A stretch of 64,000 nt of DNA from Shewanella sp. TC10 (lineage in GTDB: Bacteria > Pseudomonadota > Gammaproteobacteria > Enterobacterales > Shewanellaceae). The position numbers and the translations under genes were made by a program. The first letter of the stretch is position 1; every line of letters begins with the position of its first letter. The DNA is taken from contig NZ_VKHR01000014.1 in the NCBI RefSeq assembly GCF_009663145.1, positions 33-64,032 on the forward strand, given 5' to 3'. This document shows positions 1-7,689 of this stretch, piece by piece. The notes under the pieces are model-generated. The model worked only from the letters and a program-made list of their open reading frames with translations, was not told the origin of the DNA and searched no databases.

Positions 1-1125
1 ATGATCAACAATCCCGTCTACTACCTCGCCAAGCTTTTGTTTGATTTCATTACCATCGGTAATGATAGGTAAGCCAGAAATATTAGCACTGGTTGCAACT
101 ATCGGTTTTTTAAAGGCTTCAACTAGTAGATGATGCAGTGGAGTATATGGCAGAAATATACCTAAAGTATCAATATCAGGGGCAAGTGCAGGACTTAGGT
201 CAATCTCTATATCACTTCGCTTTTTCATTAAAGTAATAGGGTTTTCTGCTGAACTAAGGATTTGCCATTCTTTACGTGTGCCTTCAACCAGTTGACGAGC
301 ATTACGTAAATCGGTTGCCATAACAGCTAAGGGTTTAGCTTTACGATGTTTGCGCTGACGTAGACGTTTTACTGCAATATCATTAGTGGCATCACAAATG
401 ATATGAAATCCACCTAATCCTTTTATGGCAATAATTTTTCCATTATTGAGCTCACTGACAATTTTGCTAATTATTTGTGGGTTACTGAGCACACTAGAAG
501 TTTTATTTCCAAAGTTTGAGTTAGCAGTACAGTCTATATAGCTCAGTTGTGGACCACACTTTGGGCAACTAACGGGCTGGGCGTGATAACGACGGTTTAA
601 TGGATCGTTATAAGCATACGCGCATTCATCACACATGACGAAGTCTGCCATTGATGTATTGATGCGATCGTAGGGCAGATTTTTAATGATGCTATAACGA
701 GGTCCGCAATTAGTACAATTGGTAAAAGGATACTGATAGTGGCGGTTTTTGGGGTCGCGCATTTCCAGTAAACAGTCACCACAAACACTCTTGTCTGCCG
801 AAATCGACACGACAGCATCATCACTACAGGTACTGGTTTCAATGATAAAATGTTGCAGTGAACTATCTATAGCTTCTTCTTTTATTGATAATTTATCGAT
901 ACGTGCAAGAGGAGGCGGATTGACTTTCAGCTGATGTACAACCTTGTTGATATCGGTATTTAAACCTTGTAAATGAATACACACACCTTGTTGGTTATTT
1001 AACACTGAACCAACTAAGTTAGATTGAGTGGCAAGGCGGTAAACAAAAGGTCTAAACCCAACGCCTTGTACAATACCGTTTATATTTAATTTGACCTGTT
1101 GGCGATAACCATTATGTATTGTCAT
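1..1125 (-). CDS. hypF: HypF, [NiFe] hydrogenase maturation carbamoyltransferase (N-terminal part, runs off left edge)
   Basis: HypF makes the thiocarbamate on HypE that becomes the cyanide ligands of the [NiFe] centre. About 375 N-terminal residues are visible of a family length near 750-780; the rest lies beyond base 1. I translated it from the ATG at 1125. An acylphosphatase domain comes first (GIVQGVGFRPFVYRLA), then two paired-cysteine zinc fingers (CGDC, CTNCG, CDEC, CPKCG), then the start of the YrdC-like domain (KGLGGFHIICDATN, and LRQRKHRKAKPLAVM). The start follows an AGGAG ribosome site that overlaps the stop of the upstream HypF-like gene, so the two are translationally close. Truncation is only by the window edge. 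Confidence 0.95.
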   Translation of the reverse strand, partial: MTIHNGYRQQVKLNINGIVQGVGFRPFVYRLATQSNLVGSVLNNQQGVCIHLQGLNTDINKVVHQLKVNPPPLARIDKLSIKEEAIDSSLQHFIIETSTCSDDAVVSISADKSVCGDCLLEMRDPKNRHYQYPFTNCTNCGPRYSIIKNLPYDRINTSMADFVMCDECAYAYNDPLNRRYHAQPVSCPKCGPQLSYIDCTANSNFGNKTSSVLSNPQIISKIVSELNNGKIIAIKGLGGFHIICDATNDIAVKRLRQRKHRKAKPLAVMATDLRNARQLVEGTRKEWQILSSAENPITLMKKRSDIEIDLSPALAPDIDTLGIFLPYTPLHHLLVEAFKKPIVATSANISGLPIITDGNEIKQKLGEVVDGIVDH

Positions 1126-1134
1126 TAATGGCTC

Positions 1135-3174
1135 CTATCGACGGCGTTTAGCAAGGTACAAACCGCCAACAGTAATATTGGCACCTTCTAAATCCAGATG
1201 ACGGTTCACAATTAAAGGATAGTTTTTGCCGAGTCGGATACACAATCTGCTTGCCATGACTTCATAGCTAAAATCTATCCCGGCTAACACTACTGCATCT
1301 ATGCCTTGTTCATGCTCTAAATGATCTATCCAGTTACTTAAATAGTCTGTTAATGAATCAAAGAAACCAAATACTAAAATAGCAGGATTAGCCCCCGCTA
1401 ATTTAAAGCTCATTAAACTTGCGAGTGTTTTACGCCAATTAATAGAACGTTTATGTAGGGCATTATTATCACCACTATTTATGGAGCACAGTGGAAAATC
1501 TACTCGTGGGGCATTATTGCCATGATAACTTTGTGCTAATGCGTGGAATTTATCTGCTAGCTCTCGGACATTACAAACAGGGGCGTTACAAACAATAGCA
1601 TTACAAACAGGGGGATTAGAGGCAGAGGCATTAGAAGTAGGGGGAATAGAAACTGGTAAGTTATGAGCATTCTTTCTAACTTCATCATCTGGCAATACGA
1701 TTAACGCTGCGTATGCCATAAAGGTTTGTAAGCTGTCTGCTTGAGTCCCTGATGGTAAACTAAAATCAGCTAGTAACTTGAAAACTTCAGGGTAGGCAAC
1801 ACAATATTTGTTAAATATAGTGTTGTTATCAGAGCTTACTAGTTCTTCAATCAATTGATGACCACTTTGTGGCAGTGTAGGCATGTGTAAAAATGAACTA
1901 ATCTTGCCTTGCTGATTTTGAGTGATGACAGAACTGGATTGGCTGTGTGATAAATAAATACAAGCCAGTTTTTTAAGACTAGACGAAGCCTCTAATGAAC
2001 TATTACGACTAGTGACACACCCCGTACTTATTAATCCAGCGTGTAAAGCACAAGTTGCTGCGTCGATACCTTGTAATGGTTGATGTTGGATCAGACTGCT
2101 CGCTAAGGTTTCATCTGATGCAGTGACAGTGCATTTTAAAATATTTTTTTGCCATGATGCCTTATATATAAGGTTACCTTGAAAGTATCGATTGTCATCG
2201 TGCTTTGGCATAGGGGCTTCAAAGTATAAATTTGCTGTGGTGTGATTTTGAACCCAAGCATTATTAACCCAAGAAACACTAAGTCTATTTTGGGGCTTTT
2301 TAATATATAACCAATCGATTTGTTTACTTTTTAATAGTGCAGCAACACGTATGAGCAAACGGCTGTCCGCAAATGTCACATTGTAATAGCTATCATTTAA
2401 ATCTTGATTGGATTCAGGTCGGTCATTGAGTGTTTTTTTATTCGGAGCCAGCTTTAAAAAAGGTTTCTCGAAGCTTGATAAAGCAAGAGACTGATGTTGC
2501 TTAATGATAAATGAAGATGAAATGACCTGTGGATTGGTAAACAGTACTTGCTGTAGGGGACTTAGATGTAAGGTGCTCGGATGTAATTCTGTAGTTTGAC
2601 TGGTAATGATAGGGTTTAAACTCAAACTTAGTGAGTTTTCTTGCTGACCAATCCAAACTTCCTCACCTTGCAGGATCCTATTAACTAGGTTTGATATATC
2701 TTGCTGGTTAAAACCAATTTCATATTGTTGAAGGTTACGCTCGCCTAGACAGTGGGGGCAAGCAATTGCTATGACTGAGTTCTTATCAAAGCTCTTATCT
2801 AAGTTATTATCTAAGTTAGAGATCAAGGGTTCACATTGACTGCAAAACCCTTGATGTACTGCTTGGTGCTGCAAACACGTTTTAGTACCTTTTCTTTCTT
2901 CAATAGCAATGACTTCGGCGCTTTCAAGCCAAACAGAATATAAGAATTTAGCCGCTATTTCATCGGCTAATGCAGCAAGATCACTTTCTGAGGCTTCTAC
3001 TTCCAGAAAGTAAGTATGGATCGGTGAGAATTGGGCGTGCTTAGCTTGTAGATCATTGTCAATATGGTGACCAACAGTAAAATCAAAACGGTCATCGGCA
3101 AGGTATAAATTACAAAGGTCTGCATACAAGGGAATATCGCGATGACAAAAAAAGTTAAAACTGATTTTAGGCAT
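1135..3174 (-). CDS. Degenerate HypF-like protein of the hydrogenase operon
   Basis: 679 residues, lying between hyaD and hypF with an 8-bp overlap upstream and a 9-bp gap downstream, so co-translated with the hydrogenase genes. The layout mirrors HypF: an N-terminal region of about 95 residues, a cysteine cluster at roughly residues 99-145 (CLQHQ, CSQC, CPHC), a long middle, and a C-terminal Kae1/HypF-like end (INWRKTLASLMSFKLAG, then FFDSLTDYL, VVLAGIDFS and ITVGGLYLAKR). I cannot find the acylphosphatase signature, the YrdC motifs, or the HDxHP and QHHHAH metal-site motifs of true HypF, so it is probably not catalytic. A role as a scaffold or HypF partner is inference. A low-complexity pentapeptide repeat interrupts it near residues 505-535. 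Confidence 0.75.
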   Translation of the reverse strand: MPKISFNFFCHRDIPLYADLCNLYLADDRFDFTVGHHIDNDLQAKHAQFSPIHTYFLEVEASESDLAALADEIAAKFLYSVWLESAEVIAIEERKGTKTCLQHQAVHQGFCSQCEPLISNLDNNLDKSFDKNSVIAIACPHCLGERNLQQYEIGFNQQDISNLVNRILQGEEVWIGQQENSLSLSLNPIITSQTTELHPSTLHLSPLQQVLFTNPQVISSSFIIKQHQSLALSSFEKPFLKLAPNKKTLNDRPESNQDLNDSYYNVTFADSRLLIRVAALLKSKQIDWLYIKKPQNRLSVSWVNNAWVQNHTTANLYFEAPMPKHDDNRYFQGNLIYKASWQKNILKCTVTASDETLASSLIQHQPLQGIDAATCALHAGLISTGCVTSRNSSLEASSSLKKLACIYLSHSQSSSVITQNQQGKISSFLHMPTLPQSGHQLIEELVSSDNNTIFNKYCVAYPEVFKLLADFSLPSGTQADSLQTFMAYAALIVLPDDEVRKNAHNLPVSIPPTSNASASNPPVCNAIVCNAPVCNVRELADKFHALAQSYHGNNAPRVDFPLCSINSGDNNALHKRSINWRKTLASLMSFKLAGANPAILVFGFFDSLTDYLSNWIDHLEHEQGIDAVVLAGIDFSYEVMASRLCIRLGKNYPLIVNRHLDLEGANITVGGLYLAKRRR
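1570..1659. repeat. Six tandem 15-bp units inside the HypF-like gene
   Basis: Successive 15-mers start at 1570, 1585, 1600, 1615, 1630 and 1645. The best conserved read ATTACAAACAGGGGC, GTTACAAACAATAGC and ATTACAAACAGGGGG; the last is the most decayed. The unit is a multiple of three, so copy changes keep frame. In protein it gives pentapeptides of the type VCNAP/VCNAI, with a cysteine in each of the three best-preserved units. Confidence 0.85.
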
Positions 3175-3721
3175 ATTCTAGGGTTCCGCGTTTATATGAA
3201 TCAGGGATAAGTGCGTTAATATCGACTGCAGCTTTTTGTTTATATGTAAATCCTTGCTCAGTAAGGTGCTTAAGTAATACTTTTTCCATAGTAGGGACAG
3301 CTGCTTGGATAGAAGATGTCAATCCCAATGTCATAGGTTCTATCACTGTCGGTGTAACCCCTACAACATGGGTATTAGGTCTATCGCCAACCATTTCCAT
3401 CATGATAAGGGTTTGCAGCATCTCAACTTCGTGAGCACTTCCTTGCCAATCGATTTCTGGTGGCGCCTGATCAAAATTAAAGGAATATACTTCGCCAGGG
3501 CTTACTCCTGGACTGTTGACAGTATCAACAACAATTAAGTTATCGTATCGACAGAGAATAGGAATTAGCCCTTGTGCTAGGGTGCCACCATCAAGTAAAT
3601 CAATGCTGTCTGTCGGGTGGTTAAACTGATATTTCTCTTGGATATAATTCACGAAATGTACGCCGATACCTTCATCGGCGTACAACACGTTACCTATCCC
3701 AATAAGTAGGGTAGTAGACAA
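3167..3721 (-). CDS. hyaD: HyaD-type hydrogenase maturation endopeptidase
   Basis: A 184-residue protease of peptidase family M52. It removes the C-terminal tail of the hydrogenase large subunit after nickel insertion, and acts in the cytoplasm. The N-terminus carries the family signature GIGNVLYADEGIGVH, with the acidic nickel-sensing residue in the DEG segment. A further conserved stretch is LLDGGTLAQGLIP, followed by VVDTVNSPG with its conserved aspartate. The length is normal to slightly long for HyaD/HupD (about 165-195). Its start is 3 bp downstream of the hyaC stop, and its 3' end overlaps the HypF-like gene by 8 bp. The substrate is very probably the HyaB encoded two genes upstream. 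Confidence 0.93.
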   Translation of the reverse strand: MSTTLLIGIGNVLYADEGIGVHFVNYIQEKYQFNHPTDSIDLLDGGTLAQGLIPILCRYDNLIVVDTVNSPGVSPGEVYSFNFDQAPPEIDWQGSAHEVEMLQTLIMMEMVGDRPNTHVVGVTPTVIEPMTLGLTSSIQAAVPTMEKVLLKHLTEQGFTYKQKAAVDINALIPDSYKRGTLEYA

Positions 3722-3724
3722 GTC

Positions 3725-4396
3725 TTAATGATCCTTATGGTAGTCATAACCAGAAACTATTGAGTCAACAGAGTTATGTTTGAAGCGAATACCAGACCAC
3801 ACGGCCATATAAACATGGATTACCATAAACACAATGAATACCCATGTAATGATATGATGCCAAATTCTGACTTGTGCAAGTCCTCCCATTAGGGTGGTAA
3901 ACCAAGCGGAAGCATCCCAAATCAGTCCACCAAATCCTTCATGATAAACATTGGCATATAGCACTAAGCCGGTAATACACATGAATAAAGCGGCAAATGA
4001 AATCCCGACGTAAGTGACAAACTGCAGCGGCCCGTATACGCCTACTTTATTTAGATGCCCCATCCAAATGTAAGACTTAATTTGGACTATCCAGCTTTTA
4101 ACGCTAAGTACATCCTTCATTGAGCGTCTTTCGATTGAACTTTTACTAAAGAAAAACAAGTAAAATCGAATGATGGTGACGCTTGTTAACGCAAAACCAA
4201 AAACAATATGAGTAAACCGGATCCATCCTTGAACTAATACATCAGATGATGCTGGCGCTACTAAAAATGGCCAAGAAAGATAAAAACCTGTTGCAATCAA
4301 TACCACAATCGATAGTGCCCTTATCCAATGGAAAATCCGGATTGCGGGCGAGAAAATCAATTCTCTATGATGGGTAGCTACCTGAGTCATAATCAA
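3725..4396 (-). CDS. hyaC: Ni/Fe-hydrogenase b-type cytochrome subunit
   Basis: A 223-residue integral membrane dihaem cytochrome b. It anchors the periplasmic HyaAB dimer and passes electrons from H2 oxidation to the quinone pool. Hydrophobic helices lie near residues 25-50, 60-82, 125-150 and 175-200. Candidate haem histidines are visible in IRIFHWIRAL at the N-terminus, FTHIVFG, IWHHIITWVF and VIHVYMAVW; the last two are typical of HyaC/HupC. It sits between hyaB and hyaD, all on the minus strand, 23 bp from the hyaB stop. Its presence implies a quinone-linked group 1 enzyme, not a soluble one. Confidence 0.94.
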   Translation of the reverse strand: MIMTQVATHHRELIFSPAIRIFHWIRALSIVVLIATGFYLSWPFLVAPASSDVLVQGWIRFTHIVFGFALTSVTIIRFYLFFFSKSSIERRSMKDVLSVKSWIVQIKSYIWMGHLNKVGVYGPLQFVTYVGISFAALFMCITGLVLYANVYHEGFGGLIWDASAWFTTLMGGLAQVRIWHHIITWVFIVFMVIHVYMAVWSGIRFKHNSVDSIVSGYDYHKDH

Positions 4397-4419
4397 TTCC
4401 TCTTTGATATTCGAACCGA

Positions 4420-6123
4420 TTAAAGACCATTAGGGTCAATGTGAAATTCACCTAAACTCGTCCCTTTGTAATCCATGACGTGAACAGCACAAGCCATACA
4501 AGGGTCGAAAGAGTGAATGATCCGTATTACTTCAAGTGGTTTACTTGGGTCTTCAAGTTCTAAGCCGATTAAGGAAGCTTCGTAGGGGCCGACTTTACCG
4601 TTAACATCGACGGGGCCAGCATTCCATGTGGTCGGTACAATGGCTTGGTAGTTTTCAATTTTTCCGCCTTTGATACGGATCCAGTGACTTAACATACCGC
4701 GAGGTGCCTCGATCATCGCGTGACCAACGTAATCCTTATTTGAATCTATTTCAGGGGTAACATAGGTGCTTTCATCGGACATCATGTTGACCAGCATTGC
4801 ATCAAAGGTTTTTAATCCTTCTTCAGCGACAATGACCGTTTGAAGCATTCGGGCAGCTGTGCGGCCGAGTGTGGTGAATAAGGCTTCAATAGGTAAACCT
4901 GTGGCGCTTAAAAGGCCATTAACTGCTTTAACCACCACTTTGTTGTCACGTGCATAACTCACTAATAATGATGCTAGTGGACCAACTTCAACAGGCTCCT
5001 CTTTATACCTTGGAGATTTAACCCAAGAGTATTTACCATCGCCATCAACAGTAGGAAGTTTGCCGTAAACGGTGTCTCTTTCAACAAAGCCGGTATAGTT
5101 TGGAACCGTCGTGCCTTCATAAGGGTGCTGGGCTGAATCTGCGTCATACCATGCGTGAGTGACATCTTCTTTAATGGAATCAGGGTCAATATCGCTGACT
5201 CCAGCAAGATCGCCATTCATGATAATGCCCTGATCAAACATATATTGGCCATCGGCTAATACAAAATCATTAGTTGCCATAAAGTTTTTCACGTTTACGC
5301 CGCCAAGTACGCTAGGCTCTGAACCAAAAGCAGCTGCTGCCATCACGATATCGGCTTTATAGGCGCGAAGAATGAAGTCTTGTACTATTGCGTGTTTTTG
5401 TTTCCACTCTTGCAGTCTAGCTGGACTAAGCATGTCTCGAACAGAAGTGACGCCGCCAACAACAAGTGATTGAGGGTGAGGGGATTTACCACCAAAAATT
5501 GCTAGCATTTCAGCAGCAACACGTTGTACTTCCAATGCTTTTAAGTAATGTGACAGCGCGATTAAGTTTTGTTCTGGGGTAAACTTGTAAGTTCTATTGC
5601 CCCAATAAGCATTGGCAAATGGTCCAAGCTTTCCGGTATCCACTAATCCCTTAACTCGCTCTTGAGCTGTACGTAAATCACCTTCACCAGCGGCAATTGG
5701 GTTAGCTGTATATTTTTGTGCTTCTTGAGCCGCTAAAGCAGGATCTGCACTTAAAGCTGAAACCACATCAACCCAGTCTAAGCCGTGTAAATGATAAAAA
5801 TGCACAATATGATCATGCATATATAAAGATGTTTGCATTAACGAACGTAAGTATTTGGCATTGAGTGGGATTTTTACACCTAATGCATTTTCAACTGCTT
5901 CTGTTCCGCAGCGATAATGAGAATAGGTACATACGCCGCAAATTCTTTGCACGATTAAGCCGACATCCATAGGTGTACGGCCTTTTAAAATAACTTCGAT
6001 ACCGCGCCAAAGAGTGGAAGAAGACCAAGCTTTTTTGATGACATTGTTTTCATCTACTTCAACTTCCACACGAAGATGGCCTTCAATTCGAGTAATAGGA
6101 TCGATTACAACACGTTTGTTCAT
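4420..6123 (-). CDS. hyaB: [NiFe] hydrogenase large subunit
   Basis: A 567-residue catalytic subunit carrying the Ni-Fe(CN)2CO site. Both nickel-binding motifs are intact: RICGVCTYSH near the N-terminus (residues about 61-70) and DPCMACAVH at the C-terminus. The 14 residues after that histidine (VMDYKGTSLGEFHI and onward to the stop) form the cleavable tail processed by HyaD. The N-terminal IDPITRIEGHLRVEVEVD is the standard large-subunit opening. Like all large subunits it has no export signal of its own and should be carried across the membrane by the Tat signal of HyaA. It starts 3 bp after the hyaA stop. The family is the standard periplasm-facing group 1. Confidence 0.97.
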   Translation of the reverse strand: MNKRVVIDPITRIEGHLRVEVEVDENNVIKKAWSSSTLWRGIEVILKGRTPMDVGLIVQRICGVCTYSHYRCGTEAVENALGVKIPLNAKYLRSLMQTSLYMHDHIVHFYHLHGLDWVDVVSALSADPALAAQEAQKYTANPIAAGEGDLRTAQERVKGLVDTGKLGPFANAYWGNRTYKFTPEQNLIALSHYLKALEVQRVAAEMLAIFGGKSPHPQSLVVGGVTSVRDMLSPARLQEWKQKHAIVQDFILRAYKADIVMAAAAFGSEPSVLGGVNVKNFMATNDFVLADGQYMFDQGIIMNGDLAGVSDIDPDSIKEDVTHAWYDADSAQHPYEGTTVPNYTGFVERDTVYGKLPTVDGDGKYSWVKSPRYKEEPVEVGPLASLLVSYARDNKVVVKAVNGLLSATGLPIEALFTTLGRTAARMLQTVIVAEEGLKTFDAMLVNMMSDESTYVTPEIDSNKDYVGHAMIEAPRGMLSHWIRIKGGKIENYQAIVPTTWNAGPVDVNGKVGPYEASLIGLELEDPSKPLEVIRIIHSFDPCMACAVHVMDYKGTSLGEFHIDPNGL

Positions 6124-6126
6124 GGA

Positions 6127-7263
6127 TTATTCCTCTAAAGGCTTGGCAAAAAGACTTGTAACGGCATGAGCGCCAATACCGACAACGGTAGCGCCAAGAA
6201 TAACCGCACCAATGGTATCTGCAGTTGCATCTACCCCATGTAATAACTGTCTTCCTAATGGTTTTTCGAAATCAGCCATGTCATCCCAGAAATTAGGCTC
6301 AGAGCAACCGATACAACCATGACCCGCTAGTACCGGCCAACTGGTATGATGATTAAATCGTTCGGTTGGACAATTGTTATATGTGTATGGTCCTTTACAG
6401 CCCACTTTATATAAGCAGTAGCCATCTTTTGCGCCTTGATCGCCAAATGTCTCTACAAATTCGCCGGCATCAAATCGTCCGCGCCTTTCACAGTTATCGT
6501 GTACGCGAGCGCCGTACGCCCATTTAGGACGATTGAACATATCTAAAGCTGGAAGTTTTCCAAACATAATGAAGTACATCAGAGTGCCAACAATGTTCTT
6601 TTCACTTGGTGGACAGCCACCTAAATTAATCACTGGCTTGTTAATTACATCCTGAACACCTTTTGCACCGGTTGGGTTAGGTGCTGCAGCTTGAACTCCT
6701 CCAAAAGCGGCGCATGTACCTACTGAAATAATGGCTGCAGCGCCTGCGGCTGCTTCTTTAACAATATGCATACCTGTATGACCTTTACAGCCTACAGTTA
6801 GAAAAGCGCCGTTGTTAGCGGTTGGAATTGCGCCTTCCACGGCTAAAAGGTAATTACCTTTATAAGCCTCCATCGCATGCTCGAGGTTTTCTTCAGCTTG
6901 CCATCCTGATGCTGCCATTAAGGTTTCATGATATTCCAGTGAGATATGATCAAATATCAAACTATCAAGATTGGGAGTATCAGTTCTGATAAGAGACTCT
7001 GAACAACCAGTACATTCAGCCATATGTAACCATATGAGAGGTACTCTGTCGGCAAGTTCAGCAGCTTCAGAAACTAAGCTGGTAAACGGGAGGGGGAGTG
7101 CAAGTAAAGCGGTGACTGACGCACTCCATGTCATGAATTCGCGTCTAGTAATTCCGTTTTCTTTTAGTTTTTCGTCTAACGTAACGGTTTGGCGAGGCGC
7201 TGTTTCACGTAGTTCTGCTAATCGGTTTTTACACCGTTCATATAAAGCTGCATGTGTATCCAT
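6127..7263 (-). CDS. hyaA: [NiFe] hydrogenase small subunit, Tat-exported, standard cysteine pattern
   Basis: A 378-residue FeS subunit. A twin-arginine signal (TRREFMTWSASVTALLALPLP, about residues 34-53) exports the folded dimer. A C-terminal helix (DTIGAVILGATVVGIGAHAV) anchors it next to HyaC. Cluster ligands are visible: ECTGCSES (proximal), GTCAAFGGV, GGCPPS, HDNCERR, CLYKVGCKGP, NNCPTE and CIGCSEPNFWD. Oxygen-tolerant enzymes such as E. coli Hyd-1 have extra cysteines at CTCCSES and WGCVQ; here both positions are glycine (CTGC, FGGVQ), so this is a conventional and probably oxygen-sensitive type. It is the first gene of the operon, behind two FNR boxes. Confidence 0.97.
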   Translation of the reverse strand: MDTHAALYERCKNRLAELRETAPRQTVTLDEKLKENGITRREFMTWSASVTALLALPLPFTSLVSEAAELADRVPLIWLHMAECTGCSESLIRTDTPNLDSLIFDHISLEYHETLMAASGWQAEENLEHAMEAYKGNYLLAVEGAIPTANNGAFLTVGCKGHTGMHIVKEAAAGAAAIISVGTCAAFGGVQAAAPNPTGAKGVQDVINKPVINLGGCPPSEKNIVGTLMYFIMFGKLPALDMFNRPKWAYGARVHDNCERRGRFDAGEFVETFGDQGAKDGYCLYKVGCKGPYTYNNCPTERFNHHTSWPVLAGHGCIGCSEPNFWDDMADFEKPLGRQLLHGVDATADTIGAVILGATVVGIGAHAVTSLFAKPLEE

Positions 7264-7306
7264 GTATTAACCTATTCCGTGTTGGAGGATCAAACTGCGT
7301 TAATAC

Positions 7307-7312
7307 AATATA
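7307..7312 (-). promoter_or_regulatory. Probable -10 element of the hya operon
   Basis: On the minus strand this reads TATATT. It would give a start near 7300, placing the centre of the FNR box at 7334-7347 at about -41. That is the class II activation position for FNR/CRP-type regulators. The start site is inferred. Confidence 0.6.
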
Positions 7313-7333
7313 AAACGTTGGATAATTGGTGTA

Positions 7334-7347
7334 TTGATGCAAATCAA
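7334..7347. promoter_or_regulatory. FNR/EtrA box 1, hyaA-proximal
   Basis: TTGATGCAAATCAA matches the FNR consensus TTGAT-N4-ATCAA with no mismatch. Its centre lies 77 bp upstream of the hyaA start codon and about 41 bp upstream of the inferred transcription start. EtrA itself is encoded at 50258-51010. Confidence 0.9.
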
Positions 7348-7393
7348 TATTAAAACACTTGATTGAACTTTATAGAGAACAATGGTTATTGGT

Positions 7394-7407
7394 TTGATTT
7401 TAATCAA
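7394..7407. promoter_or_regulatory. FNR/EtrA box 2, hyaA-distal
   Basis: TTGATTTTAATCAA is a second perfect TTGAT-N4-ATCAA site, exactly 60 bp from the first. With the inferred start it would sit near -101, consistent with an upstream class I activator position. From 7408 to the stop at 7690 I see no gene or clear terminator. Confidence 0.88.
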
Positions 7408-7689
7408 CTCTTACTAATTTAGGGCTTGGGTATTTGTAAGGGTTTTTAGATAAAGTTAGAAGTAGAACAGTTTTAACAATGGCTTATTTCAGTAAATGTA
7501 ATTGAGATTGCACATCTTAGAAATTCGAATGCTGCATATCAAGAGCCTTAAGCTGACATCATTATGTAAGTTAACGTTCTTGCTATAAAACAGTTTTAAG
7601 GCTTTCTTCAAGTAGTGTATTTATTAGCTGACTGATACAATAAGTTGATGGCATGAAGCTAATAAGATTTTTATGGAGTAATACTTCAA

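Noticed and set aside
597..934. Short ORFs on both strands within hypF
   Set aside because: They overlap the zinc-finger and acylphosphatase coding frame of hypF in other phases.
6971..7270. Antisense ORF inside hyaA
   Set aside because: A shadow of the hydrogenase small subunit; no ribosome site and no recognisable sequence.
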